In this document: positions 1 through 12,455 of the stretch, in pieces
Numbering within the stretch: position 1 is the first letter of the stretch
How the letters are laid out: each line of letters starts with the position of its first letter
From: Seiridium cupressi
Lineage: Eukaryota; Ascomycota; Sordariomycetes; Amphisphaeriales; Sporocadaceae
Reading direction: 5' to 3'
NCBI GenBank assembly: GCA_036674765.1
Contig: JARVKI010000030.1
Span: 368,104-432,103, forward strand
DNA length: 64,000 bases
Program-made: the position numbers and the translations under genes
Notes under the pieces: generated by a model
The model's input: the letters and a program-made list of their open reading frames with translations, nothing else
Database searches by the model: none
What the model was told of the DNA's origin: nothing

Positions 1-245
1 ATGGAGAGGGGTCAATATAGACTCTGCAATCCTTTACAAGCTATTCAGCACGCTGTCTAATGCACTTACAACCAGGCTGCGCTGAAGACGAACCCAAGCT
101 TGAGGCTGAGCGATGGCTGCAGTACATCGAGTCGGGCTCACCCAACTTTCAGCTGATGATGATGTTTCAAAGGAGGCATATCGGGTCAAGTAAGCCGACT
201 TCCCTGCGATCCAAGATGAACAGCTCTTTATGGAGGTTCTTCGGC

Positions 246-3200
246 ATGTTTCTTTATAGGAATGGAGAGCCGTTAGACCCACTAACCTACCATAGTATTA
301 TCTTAGTGCACGGACTAAGAGGTCACCCGCAAAAAACTTAGGAGGACAACCAAGAGAACCTGACAACCGATGAACGCACAACGCCGAGTAAACGAAAGCA
401 TCGCCTCAAAGCTCTCTTCAAATCGAACCGATCGTCGGAAAGCAATAAAGATACCCAGGAACAGGGTGAATCCTCTACAAGAAAGGTTTTCTGGCCCCGT
501 GACTACCTTGTGCCCGACTTGCCCATCGCAAGAGTATGGACGTATGGATACAACGCAGATGTCATCAGTGGCATTTTCGAGGGCAACAATCAAAATAGTG
601 TATCACAACATGGTCGCGACCTCCAAGCCAAACTTGAAAGAGACCTCGATAATGGGGTAGGTTACGTGAATATATTCAACCCGAGGTGGACCAACCGATT
701 GACTGGTGTAGGACCCAATCATATTCGTAGCGCATAGTCTTGGAGGAATTATACTCAAAGACGTAAGTCATCAGCGATTTGATGGTTCAAGAGGCTCGTT
801 CTGACGTATCATGCAGGCGTTGCGCCGCTCCGACATTTGCCGTTCGCGCACGAAATTGGTTGTTTTCTTGGGCACCCCCCATCGAGGCAGTTCGGTCGCA
901 GGCTGGAGTCTCATCGCATCGAATCTAGCCAAGGCAGTGCTTCAAGCCTCGAACCAGGAGATCTTGAGAGCACTCGAAGTAAACGGCGAGGTCCTCGACA
1001 ACATACACGATGAGTTCCAGCGCCTGGTGCTCCGGGAAGAAATCCGGATACATTCCTTTCAGGAAGCCAAAGGTTTAACCGGTATCGCGGGGCTTTCTGG
1101 GAAGGTGAGTTTCAAACCAAGGCCCTGTACCGATTTAAAGCTCACATGCTTACAGGTCGTGGATGGCTTTTCCTCTAAACTCGGATTACCGACCGAAACG
1201 GTTGAGACAATCGATGCCAATCACATGCAGATGGCCAGATGCACGGACAGAGGAGATGAGCAATACAGAAGTATCTTTGGTGTGCTAAGACAATTTGTCC
1301 GCAATGAGCTGGTTGGATTGGGCGTTGCGACAGAGCATAGGGCTGCTCAAAACACGCATAATAGTGTTGCTGAAGGGACAGCAACATCAGCGATGGACGC
1401 TGATAGTTAGTGGGCTCGTTTTCTACATCGTGTTCAACATTGTTAATTATGAATCTCCTAACGAAACCTAGGCCATGCCAATAGCCCGGTATACCAGATT
1501 CCCTTATCTCGGAACAGAAAATTTGTCGGACGATCCGAAATCCTCGAAACTATTCGGAGCAGGTTGTTTGGGACGAAGACTGAGCGAAAGCTCGCTGTCG
1601 TCGGGCTTGGCGGAGTCGGTAAGACTCAACTTGCTCTCCACATTGCATACTGGGTCAAAGATCACATACCAGACTTCTCCGTCCTGTGGCTTTCTGTAGT
1701 GAGCCAGAGTAGTTTTGAACAAGCCTACGTATAGCTTGCTCGGCGCATGAGCGTTCAGAATAACGCCGCGGGCGAGGACGTCAAGGATTCTGTTCGCCGT
1801 TCCCTCGAATCTGATCGCAGGAAATGGTTCTTAGTCGTCGATAATGCAGATGATATGGACGTTCTACACGGATCAACCGAGTCTACCGGGGGCATCTCTC
1901 GATGTAAGTGTCAAAATCCAAATCGATACCATGTTCCCTTCGCAATTCCAAAACCTCCCAGAGCTGCCAGAGCAACTTGCAAGTCTCTTTGGGAGAACTC
2001 ATAGAGATCTCCCCTCAAAGAGGCAACGTGGTTGGCTAACTTTGTTCACTTTCCAACGTCTTCAGATCTTCCTAATACTGAGAACTGTGTTGTTCTTTTC
2101 ACGACCCGTTCAAGGGATGTGGCGGTATCTGTTACCGGGACAGGCGTAGTAGACCTGGATGAGATGGGATTGTCAGAATCAACAGACTTCCTGACCAAGT
2201 CACTCATACGAAAGGACCTATTGCGAGACCAGAAAATGACCGAGCAATTCTTGCAAGAACTTTCCTATCTCCCTTTAGCAATCGCACAGGCTGCTGCTTA
2301 TCTCAATCGCAACAAGCATCTATCCATCCAGCGATACCTAGAGCTGCTACGGGGTACGGAACAGGATATTATCAGCCTCTTAAGCAGGGAATTCGAGGAT
2401 CTCACTAGATACAGAGGTTCACTAGATACAGAGGTTCACTAGATACAGAGGTTCACTAGATACAGAGGTTCACTAGATACAGAGGTTCACGAAACGCAGT
2501 GGCGACGACCTGGCTGGTCTCATTCGATCAAATCCACGAAATTGATAGGCCTGCATCTGACCTGCTTTCATTTCTCTCATGCATTGAGTCTAAAGCTATT
2601 CCGCGGTCAATTCTGCCTCTCACCTCGACGGAGGAGGCAATGGAAAACGCGATTGGCACTTTGTGCGGATATACGTTCCTGGTCGTCAGAGAGGATGGGG
2701 AAACATTCGACATGCACCGACTAGTGCACATGGCGGCTCGGATATGGATTCGACAACACGGTCGTCTGGAGCGAGCGACACTTGACACTATTTCTCATAT
2801 AAATGCAAAACTCCCATCCGCAAATCCTGAAAATCGGCAGTTGTGGAGAGTTTACTTACCACATGCAATACGATTACTCGAAGAAAACAACGAAACTCCT
2901 TTCCAGGACATGGATGATTTATCTTACGGAGTCGGGCGGTGTTTATTTGAAGATCGACGCTTCCGGGAATCGATCAAATATTTTACCGCAGTATACGAAT
3001 ACAGACGTGCCAATTTTCCGGAACATGATTCGGACCGTTTATCAGCTGAACATAATCTTGCCGGCGCATACCTTGATGATAGCCAAATAAAGAAGGCAGT
3101 CGAGATGTTAGAGCACGTCGTTAGTATAAGAAGCCGAACGCTAGCCGACGAGGACAATATCAGATTAATCACAGAGCATGACCTTGCTTGTGCATACCTT

Positions 3201-3995
3201 GATGATATGCAAATCAAAAAGGCGCTTCATATATATGGGCAGGTGGTTGATGTTCGAAGTCGAACACTAGACGAAGATGATCGAGAAAGATTGGCATCAG
3301 AACACGAGTTAGCAAGAGCTTACCATTGCGATAGGCAATTCGACCAGGCGGTTGATTTACTCGAGCATGTGGTTGTTGTTCGAAGACGAACGCTGGACGA
3401 AGAGGATCATGACAGATTGGTCTCAGAACAGCTATTGGCTGTGGCTTATGCTGACGTTGGGCGTAATAAAGAGGCGGTTGCAATACTCGAGTATGTGGTG
3501 GAAGTCCAAGCAAGGGTCTTAAACGAAGAAGACCAATCACGATTAAGCTCAGAATACACACTTGCGGTAGTATACCGTAAGAACGGACGTATTAAGGAGG
3601 CCATTGCGATATTTGAACATGTGGTGGGTGTCAAATCGCAGATCTTGAAAGACACAGATCGTGATCGGTTGACTTCGCAACACGAGCTTGGAAACGCATA
3701 TCTTGAAGGTGGACGCATTAAAGAGGCCATTGCGATATTTGAACATGTGGTGGATATCGAGTCGCAGATCCTGGAAAAAACAGATCCTGATTTGTTAGTT
3801 TCGCAGCACGAGCTTGCGCTGGCATATTTGGAAGATTGTCGAGCCGGGGATGCAATTAGGTTGTTACAGCACGTAACAGCCGTGGAGGCAAAGATACTAC
3901 CGGAAGATGATCCGGAGAGAGTTCTATCTGTGGATTTGCTCAAAGAGGCCCAACAAGCATTAGAGGAACGGATGGGTACGAATAGCTCTTCGTAA
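246..3995 (+). pseudogene. NLR-type STAND protein (SesB-like hydrolase, NB-ARC, TPR), disrupted
   Basis: This reads as a fungal NLR-like immune or incompatibility receptor. I reconstruct exons 246-656, 712-762, 817-1104, 1156-1405, 1472-1903 and 2066-3995; the introns (51-66 nt, one of 162 nt) have good GT/AG and branch sites. The N-terminal part is a SesB-like alpha/beta hydrolase: oxyanion segment ILVHGLRGHP, nucleophile AHSLGG (Ser codon 736-738), then LGTPHRG and a likely catalytic His in NHMQMAR. NB-ARC follows: P-loop GLGGVGKT (1603-1626), LVVDNADD, FTTRSRDVA, LSYLPLAIAQAAAYL, and a winged-helix-like MHRLVH. The C-terminus has eight 42-residue TPRs, with repeats 6 and 7 most alike. Breaks: TAG at 339-341 where the family has Trp, TAG at 1732-1734, and a frame-shifting 17-bp tandem array at 2403-2487. 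In-frame ATGs continue upstream to position 60, so the start is uncertain. Domain identity is secure; loss of function is an inference. Confidence 0.85.
2403..2487 (+). repeat. Five perfect tandem copies of a 17-bp unit inside NLR coding sequence
   Basis: The unit CACTAGATACAGAGGTT occurs five times without a mismatch (2403-2419, 2420-2436, 2437-2453, 2454-2470, 2471-2487). One copy keeps the family reading frame (LTRYRGSRNAVATTW). The four extra copies add 68 nt, shift the frame and create TAG at 2440-2442. Each unit contains AG|GT, so 2417-2484 begins with GT, ends with AG and is exactly 68 nt; its removal would restore the frame. Confidence 0.95.
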
Positions 3996-5567
3996 CAAAT
4001 GCCGCCGGACTACATGATATGCAGGATCTTGCCACTGTTGGCTATCCAGGCAAAATCGAGTTCTAATCATGGGCTATCAAACTCGGAATTTATTCGCTGA
4101 GCATTGTAACGAAGGGCGATGTCTCGACTTTTTGAATTGATGAAACTCAATGTGACACTGGCCATATGGATTGCATTCGTGTCACTGGCAACTCATATCC
4201 AAGCTCAGCATAGTTCGGTAAGAGCCCATGTGTAGACTTCTGCACGACCCAGAGGATTCCGAAAGCGAGGACAAACTAAAGTTGGTTTGTAACAGTGTCG
4301 CGTGCCGCGCATCGCCTCTTCGCGGATAGGTAGTCGCGCCACTTCGATGGTGCTGGATCATCCCGCCTGCACCAGTACAGTACTCTTGGAGAAACGTGAG
4401 CAATTCGACCTCACGCATACCTTTCTACGACGACCGGGTTGAGCATCACTCGGAATAATTGGTATTTGAATCAATAATTACAGACATGTATATGATAATT
4501 GGCAGAATCCTCCTGAAAAGTTGAAGATATCGGCATAATGCCGTGGACCCGCACACCATGGCATCGCAGCCTATGGAACGCAAGTCGATTTCCAAGGCTA
4601 TATGATTGAACGAGGTTGCCCTTCGCTGAGGTCACATGAAGACCATGATGTGATTGTATCGGTTGCCTATTCTAACATGAACAAGTTGCGTTGGTTTGGG
4701 ACCATACCACAAGTTTACATCATCTTCTTTGGCAGTCCCTACAGCTTCGAGACCGCTCAGTTTACCGTTCAGGTTCATTTACTCGGCACGAAATCAATCA
4801 ACTCAAAATTGCAATTGGGGGCCTTGGCGGCATACTGAGGTCCCAAGAGTCAGAAATGCTATACAGTTAGGGTGGTTGGTGAATGCCCCACAAGAGCAAG
4901 TCACATTGAGGTTGACTCGAGCTCAACTGGCTCGATGTGTTGATAAGCGCCAAAAGACGTTTGTTTGATTGTTTCTCATTGCAACCAGCTCAGTTTCAAC
5001 CTCGTAAATGATACAGTCGTACCAAGAGGTAACAGCGAAGGCTTGCCTCATATACCTTATCTCTCTCTCGCGAATCGTCACATCCGCCGATACCCAGCTT
5101 CGGTAGTCGGTTTCCTCTGGCGTCGCATTGCGTCCCACGACAGAATCCCGTGCCAGTCGTTCACCATAGGCTCGCTGCTGCATCTGCATTTGTCAATCGG
5201 CTCTGATTTGCACGAGCATCGTCACTCGTTTCCACATGCGATTGGCCGTGCATGAATTGCCAGCCTTACCCGGTTGCCTCTTTCGGATGAAAGCCCCGGC
5301 GCCAAGCGATGTCAAGACTCTGAAACACACCTTGAGCTGCGACTCTCAGACGCAGATAGCAACATGGGGAAACTCGATCTTATAATTCAAACTTGCAGCT
5401 GAGATGCGCTGGGCTCGTCCAGCCTCCCAACGGCCCATACGCCCTGCCGGTATCCGTGCAAGTACCGGCAGGGCCTACATATAGGGATTCGGCAGCCTTT
5501 CCGTCTCAGTGCGATCACGTCAGTGTCCTTGCCGATCACTCCAGTCATCAGCGTGGAGTCAATCACT
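3996..5567. other. Gene-free interval between NLR relic and esterase
   Basis: I see no ORF with recognisable motifs, no RNA gene and no clear repeat in these 1.6 kb. The distal part should carry the esterase promoter. Confidence 0.5.
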
Positions 5568-7552
5568 ATGGGACGGGTAGACATCGTCAACCTCGTCGTC
5601 GCTGTGCTCTTGGTGCCCGTTGTAGTGGCGCTGTCGACGAATAGAGGGAAGCTGATACTACGAGACGATCTCTGGACAGTCGGGCAAACGGTCAAGACCA
5701 CAAGTGGGCCAGCGACTGGGCGTGCTGCGCCAAACAGGACCGAAGTCTCGGAATACCTGGGAATTCCTTATGCAAAGCCTCCGGTTGACGACCTCAGGTG
5801 GCAGCCGCCAGTGCAGTACCTAGGGCTGGCACCAATTGATGCTACCAAATTTGTGAGATAGTCATACCCGTGCATCCCGTATGTGGGACTAACAGGAGCT
5901 CAGGGCTTTGCATGTATGCAGGCCACACCATTAGCATCAGCAGCAGATACAGGTGACTTAAGCAACCTCACTGAATCCGGAGCCTCTCTTGTCGAGACGT
6001 ACATCAAGCCTGACGACGACCCAACTGTTGTGCTACCGCAGAGCGAGGATTGTCTTACACTGAATGTATGGACGAAGCCACAGGTTGGTGAGGCAGCAAA
6101 GGCTGTCATGATCTGGATCCAGTATGCATTTTCTCGATTATACCACACCGTGGTTCATGGTGCAAGCAATTTTGCTGATATGGTTTTCTGTAGCGGGGGA
6201 TCCTTCACATCGGGCAGTTCGCTAGAGTCTTGGTATGACGGGCAATACGTTTCCGAAGAACAAGACATCGTCCTTGTTTCTATAAACTACCGGCTCAACA
6301 TCTTCGGCTTCCCGGGCAGTCCGCTGACTCCATCGAATCTCGGCCTCCAAGACCAGCGGCTAGCGATCGAATGGGTCCGCGACAACATTGCAGGCTTCGG
6401 CGGCGATCCAACTCGCATCACCATATTCGGCCAATCCGCCGGCGCCGCGTCCGTCGATATGCACTCGTACGCGTACGCAGACGACCCGATTGCAGCCGGT
6501 TACATCCCCGAGAGCGGGACATCGACAGGTTTCGGACTCAACACGCCCCTGCAGGCGAACGAGCTCTGGTTCGACGCCGCCAAGAGCGTCGGCTGCGATG
6601 CCGGTCCCACGGACCCGCAGGCTGTGTTCGACTGCATGAAGAACCAGCCAGCCAAGCGCCTCGCGAACAACGTGCCCGCCATCCACCTGGGCGACACAGA
6701 CGGGCTGCCCTTCGGACCTGTGATCGATGGCGTGCTCGTCTTTGACGACTACGATAAGCGGACGCCGGCAGCGCGTCCCATGCTCATTGGCAACACCGAC
6801 AACGAGTCCGCGCTCTTCAAGTACATGGTCCCCGGGTCCGCCGAAGGCGTCCCAGAGTCGTACTGGAACACGCTCAACAACCAGGGCTTCACTTGTCCAG
6901 CCGGGCTACGGGCATCGCGGAATGTGATTAGCGGGAATCCAACATGGCGATATCGTTGGTTCGGGACGTTCCCCAATCTTGTGCTTGACTGGTTTCCGTC
7001 ACCTACTGGTGCGTGGCATGGGTCTGAGGTCAGTCGTGTTTCCAGGCCATGTTTGGCTCTTCCCTCAGTCCTTCCCTATTTCTCCCTTCCGATATGTTAG
7101 GCACGCCGAGCTGACAAAATGGCTGTGATCAGATTCCCTCCCTATTCAATCAAACTCCAGATAATGGCATCCCGAACACACTGAACCAGATCGCCATCGG
7201 GATGTACATGCGCACCGCCTGGGCCAGCTTTGCAAAAGACCCCGCGAAAGGCCTGTTGACCCTCGGGTGGCCGCAGTACAGCACCGACGGTGACACCCTG
7301 GTTTGTCTCGCCTTGAACGACACCCTAGGTCCCAACTTGGACAAGGGAGACGCTTACGATCAATCGTGCCCTGGAAATCCGGATGCTATTAGCGGTGGTG
7401 ACTCGGTAGCGACGCCATCGGAGAGCACGAGTCTCAGCGGCGTGGCGGTGTCAGAAGATGTCAGTCTGCCGGAGTTCATGCCGCCCATCCCTCTGAACTG
7501 GACGAGCCTATGCAACACTGGGTTTTGGATGGGCTATTTTTGCATCCTATGA
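5568..7552 (+). CDS. Secreted type-B carboxylesterase/lipase
   Basis: This is an alpha/beta-hydrolase of the carboxylesterase type-B family, predicted to be secreted and to cleave carboxylic esters of unknown identity. Exons are 5568-5852, 5904-6121, 6194-7028 and 7133-7552, giving 585 aa in one frame. The start gives a hydrophobic signal-like N-terminus (MGRVDIVNLVVAVLLVPVVVA). Family marks are EYLGIPYAKPP, EDCLTLNVW, the oxyanion HGGSF restored exactly by the second intron, nucleophile GQSAGAAS, the acidic residue in GNTDNESALF and the catalytic His in GAWHGSE. The nucleophile elbow has Gln where Glu is more usual. Length is normal for secreted fungal members. The first and last introns carry CTAAC and CTGAC branch sites. 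No neighbour suggests a pathway. Confidence 0.88.
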
Positions 7553-7922
7553 TAGAGATGATTTCAGGAGAGGGTATGGAATGATGGGTCGGTGCTTGAT
7601 TGTCTATGGCGACGAGCACTTTGAAATTGAGGTCTAGAGTGCATAAACATAATATGAATATAATTTACATATGATTTTCAGGCTCGACTTAACATCTAGT
7701 AGAAATGATTAATTAAAATTACTATGCTGACGCAACTTTTGGTCTATCTAACACGTATTCTCTCTATGCCATGTTGTCTATTGAATCGCAGAACGCTGAT
7801 AAAAATGCCAATGATGATTGGGGAAACTCAGATTACTGAAACACCTCGATGCGCGACTTTTCTGTCTTGTAAAAATTTGGTGAAGAAATGCGAAAACGAA
7901 TCCCGTGAGAGGATAGGGTAGA

Positions 7923-10900
7923 TCATCTACGATTGAAATTCAGGAATCGGCTCTGTGATAATTGTTAGCTGCAATCCGCTATTACCAAATGCATAGGTTT
8001 ATGACTTACTCCGAGGAAGATGAGGATCAAGTTGGATCCCACAAACGCAAGGAAGATACCTAAATCTCTCCATCGATGGACGTAGTTGAAGCCGAGTGGT
8101 TCGTAGAACTGATTGCCAATCTTGTACGCACAGTACTCGCACGCACTGGTCGCGTTATCCTTAATATAGCCAACACCACCAGCGGAGAAGAACGCATCCA
8201 TGTATTCGCCACAAGTCTGTCCGTCGGGAGCAGAGAAGGTGTTATACTCGTACGACTGGCAGTTAACAGGGAGTTCGTAGAGTGCCGTAGTGACCATACC
8301 ACCGATGAGGCGGGTGAAAGGGTCGAGCTGGTAAAGCCAGGCACGCCAGAAGCCGGGCATTTGAGGTGCAGGAATTGTGACACCACAGAAGAGGGCGAAT
8401 GTGATGATGACGAAGGGATCGAATTGACTCGAGATGAAAGCGGAGGGAGTGATGGTGGCGAGCAGTTGGCCGAGAGTGACAGAGAATAGTTCTGTAATCA
8501 GGATCATGAAGAACTGATAGCCAGCTCGCGAGCTATCGGTCTGGAACCCAGGTAAATAGTAGAGAGGGAGAAAGAAGAGTACAGCGCAGAGGATGGAGTA
8601 TGGCATTTCACCAATGACCATGGATGCCGCGAAAGTGAAACTGCTGTACATCTTGGAGGACTGCTCGCGGAAGAAGATTGATCGCTTCATGTGATACATG
8701 ACTTCGACTTGCGAAATAACCAGTGCGGGCAAAACAGTAACCTGGAAGGTGACGAAGACCTTGTATTGTAAGGACGCACGTGAGTCGTCCAGCAGCAGGA
8801 AATTGAGACCGGTCAAGAGAGCGATGATGAAATGGTTGAACAGGCGGGTGAATAGATAGTTTGGTGAGCGCCAGAATGACAAGTTTGTCCTGTTGATGAC
8901 CACCTTTAGCTGGTGTGGCAGCGGTGAGGCAAACTCTCGTTGCAGGGCAGGGTCAAAAGTCTGAGTCCCACGACTCTCCTTCAGCTGCGAGATGGTGTCC
9001 TTGACATTAGCAAGCTCAGGGCTGTCTTTCCAAATATCAGCCCAATCCCGGTCACCAATTCGAGGAGCACTACCAGCGCCTACGGCTTCAAGCATAAACT
9101 CTGCGACGTTGTCGGTGTGGCCCGCAACGGCACCGTGGCGCTTCAGGTAATCTCGAAGGACGACAGCGTCTTTCCCGATGTCGCCGAAATAAACAGTCTG
9201 GCCACCACGCTGAAGAAGTAAGAGCCTGTCGAAGTTTTCGAAAAGAGCGGCGTTGGGCTGATGAATGGTGCAGAGAATAGCCTGTCCTGCATCGGCAAGC
9301 TTCTTCAAGAACCGAACAATGTTGAAGGCACTCTGGGAGTCAAGACCAGAAGTAGGCTCGTCCAAGAACAATAAAAGTTGAGGCTTGGCAGCTAGTTCAA
9401 CACCAATGGTGACTCGCTTACGCTGCTCCACGGTGAGACCAGCTTCGGGGAATCCGATGATGGCGTCTGCAATGTGCTCCATCTCGAGCAGGGCAATGAT
9501 CTCTTCGACGTAGGAGTACTTCTCTTCCTGGGGTGTCTTGATCGGCTGTCGCAGGTCGGCAGAGAAGCGAAGTGCTTCACGCACAGTCTGGGTGGGGTCG
9601 TGCATATCAAGCTGCTCGGCATACGATGTAGATCGCTGAAATTCCTTTCCGGGCTTCGCACCATCGACCAGGATATCACCATGAATGACACCAATGTTTT
9701 TTCGTGCAGCCAATACGTCAAGAAGCGTGGTCTTTCCAGCACCTGATGCTCCCATGAGAGCGGTCAGCTGACCAGGCTTAACATAGCCGAAGACATCGTT
9801 TAGCAAGCGGCGAGTGCCTCCGGGGACAGGGACGTCGTAGTTGAGGTGCTCCCAAGTCAGCACGCTCTTGGACTCAATCGACAGCGCAGAGCTGCCTTCG
9901 TCCCTTCTGGATTTCTGGCGCTGGAGACGCTTGTTGGCAAGTGCTTCGTTAAGTCGCTTCCTTTCTTCGTTCGGCTTCTGGAAGACCCTGAAGGTATTCC
10001 CGCCGGCGCCGAACTTGACGAATTCACCGAGTACCACGTTCATGATCAAGAAGAATACAATCAAAGAGATGATGATGCCGAAGTTTCTCCAAAGATCAGA
10101 TGGGCGGTATGAGAAAGATTGCGTGATATAGGCCGCGCCACTGACTTGTGCAGTGCCGGGTGTGGATCCAGCCAAAGTACAGACCTGGTGATTGATATCG
10201 CCATAGCCGGGTCCAGAGGGGACCAACGAGTCAGACGTGCACTCGAGCTCGTTGCCCTTGAACTCGTTTGCCATTAGACTGGCAAATGCGAGACCCAGTG
10301 CGTTGATCCAGAAGATCCACCTCAACCATACCTGCTGAGACTGATACGCGATCAGATACCCCGAAGTCAAGATAAACAGAGTGATGATGACGACAGCAGA
10401 CTTAATAGCGTAATCGAAGTCGGGACTGATGCATCCGACAATACGGAAGAACAGTGTCATTGCGATATTGCCGACCATGATCAGGAGGTAGAATGTCCAG
10501 AACGCACCAGCTGTCCTGGTCAAATTGGTCATGAAATAGACAATAATGCTAAACACCAGAACTCGCGCAGCTGAGAATGCCGTGTCGACGAAAATCTGAG
10601 CAATCCAGAGAGCTGAGGGGCGGTGAAAAGTGTACGCCTTGTGCTTGTTCACAATCGCACGGCCCGTCATGACGCCAGCCAATTCTGAGAAAGCTTCGAA
10701 TGCATTGAACAGGAGTGAGATGAATATAAGGCCACCCTTGCTGAAAGCGCTGGCTGAGGTCTGACCGAGGTTGAGATAGAGCGTACCGAGAACGATGGCA
10801 ATGACAATGCTACGAATCCAGGCCAAAATGAGAGCAAGACGATCTTGCATTTTCAGAGCAAACTGGCGCTTCATCAAGGCCCAGACCTGCATGTGGAAGC

Positions 10901-12455
10901 CGACATTGTAGACGGAGCGCTTTGCACCACTACGCTTGCTCTCACGAACAGCCGTTCGGAAATCCTCATGCTTGGCAGATTCCTCCTCAAGGCGTGTGGT
11001 ATAACCGGACATCTCAGCGTTGAGCCTTTCGGTGTAAGCGGACTTCTTGAAAGCCTCAGCCAAGGTCTCAGAGCTGTGGGGCGCGTTCTCGGGCGAGTAA
11101 CCATCCGCATATTCGCGCTCAAATTCGTCGGTGCAGCCAGTTACATAATCAGGAGTCGTCTGTCTGGGTTTCGGTGCAAATCCAAGTCTCTCGAAATAGC
11201 CTCGCGCTTCCGCCACAGGGCCGAAGAATACTTGCTTGCCAGCATCAATGACCAAAACCTTGTCAAATTGGCGGTAGATGTTCTCGGAAGCCTGGTAGAG
11301 GGAGACAAAGGTCGCAGTCTGATACAGGTTCGTCTGTACGCGAAGAGACTTGACGAAGTCGAGCGCGGTACTAGCATCAAGACCACGAGTGCTGTTATCC
11401 CATGACAGGACGCAAGCATTGGTGATCATCATCTCGGCAATGGAAACACGCTTTCTCTCACCGCCAGACACACCACGGACTAGCGCATTACCAACGACAG
11501 TATGTCGCGTATGCTCGATGTTGAACATTCGCAGGAGCATGGTGATGACATCCTGCTTGAACTTGGATTTGGTCGTCCCGGCTGGCAGTTTCTTGGGGGT
11601 CTTGACGTCGAGCGCAAAGCCCAGGGTCTGCTCGACTGTAAGCGTGGCGTGGTGTATGTCATCCTCCTGGTTATAGACGGCTTCGCCTCGATATTCGCCA
11701 AATTCCTTGGCGGTGAACGGCCCGTAGCGAACGTCGCCAGTAACACCGGTGTACCCATAACGCTGATTCGCGATTGCCTTCAAGAATGTGGTACAGCCAC
11801 TGCCTGGTTGTCCTAGCACGAGAACCATTTCACCCGGATTGAGAACGCCGCGGAAGTTATCCAAGATGGTCACCTCGTTCATCTTGGGGCCGAAACCGAG
11901 CAGACTCTTTATGGGATCCCAGTAATTCACAAAGTTGACGAAGGCATCTGGGAATGTCTGGACGAAATTCTGCATACCACCCATACCCTTCACCGTCAAG
12001 TCGTCCCAGTACACACCGATGTGCTTTGGCTTGATTCCAGCAGCCTCCTCCGCAGCAAGGCCGCCTCGCAGGGCGGATTCGAGGTCGAAGACTTCTTCAG
12101 TAGAAATTGACGCGGGCGAATCGGCAACCGTTTGTGTAGCCTTCTCGATATCGGCAGCGGCATGGCTGGCTTGACTTTGTCTACGGCTGATTCTCGACCG
12201 ACCGGAGATCTCTCGCTGCAGCTCTGCGAAATCGGCTGCGGCTTGGTCGACCGATACGCCGGTATGAGGGTTCGTTGTGCCATTGGGGTTGTTCTGTCGG
12301 GCTTGTTCCCTCGCTTCGTCGAGATCCGTCGAACTGGTATCCGAGGGCGATTCAGGGCGTGTTTCCCTGGACTCTACCGGTCTAGTCTCGGGTGCGACAT
12401 TGGCATTCCCGGTGGCGCCCGCCAAATATTCCTTCTCCACGTCCCTGTCAGCCAT
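7923..12455 (-). CDS. PDR-type (ABCG) multidrug efflux transporter
   Basis: This is a full-size plasma-membrane ABC transporter of the pleiotropic drug resistance type, expected to export hydrophobic compounds such as azoles or plant defence chemicals. The layout is NBD-TMD-NBD-TMD in about 1,505 residues. NBD1 has the PDR-typical degenerate Walker A (GQPGSGCTT, about residue 215), canonical signature VSGGERKR and altered Walker B (LSWDNSTRGLD). NBD2 has Walker A GASGAGKTT, degenerate signature LTVEQRKR and Walker B LLFLDEPTSGLD. This asymmetry is the family hallmark. Two blocks of hydrophobic helices follow the NBDs. One long exon (8010-12455) is joined by a 57-nt intron (7953-8009, branch GCTAAC) to a ten-codon last exon (7923-7952). 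The upstream region is over 4 kb of non-coding sequence. Transported substrates cannot be told from sequence. Confidence 0.93.

Noticed and set aside
34..282. Minus-strand ORF beginning MGLTALHSY, similar to usual NLR N-termini
   Set aside because: It starts at a GTG, lies antisense to the NLR exon and shows no hydrolase motif; chance resemblance.
1104..1156. Reading 1105-1155 of the NLR as coding
   Set aside because: It is open and a multiple of three, but has GT/AG ends and interrupts a conserved block, so it is treated as an intron.
6371..6745. Arg-rich plus-strand ORF
   Set aside because: Out-of-frame shadow of the carboxylesterase in its GC-rich exon.
10845..11405. 186-codon plus-strand ORF
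   Set aside because: Antisense to NBD1 of the PDR transporter, whose motifs are unmistakable.
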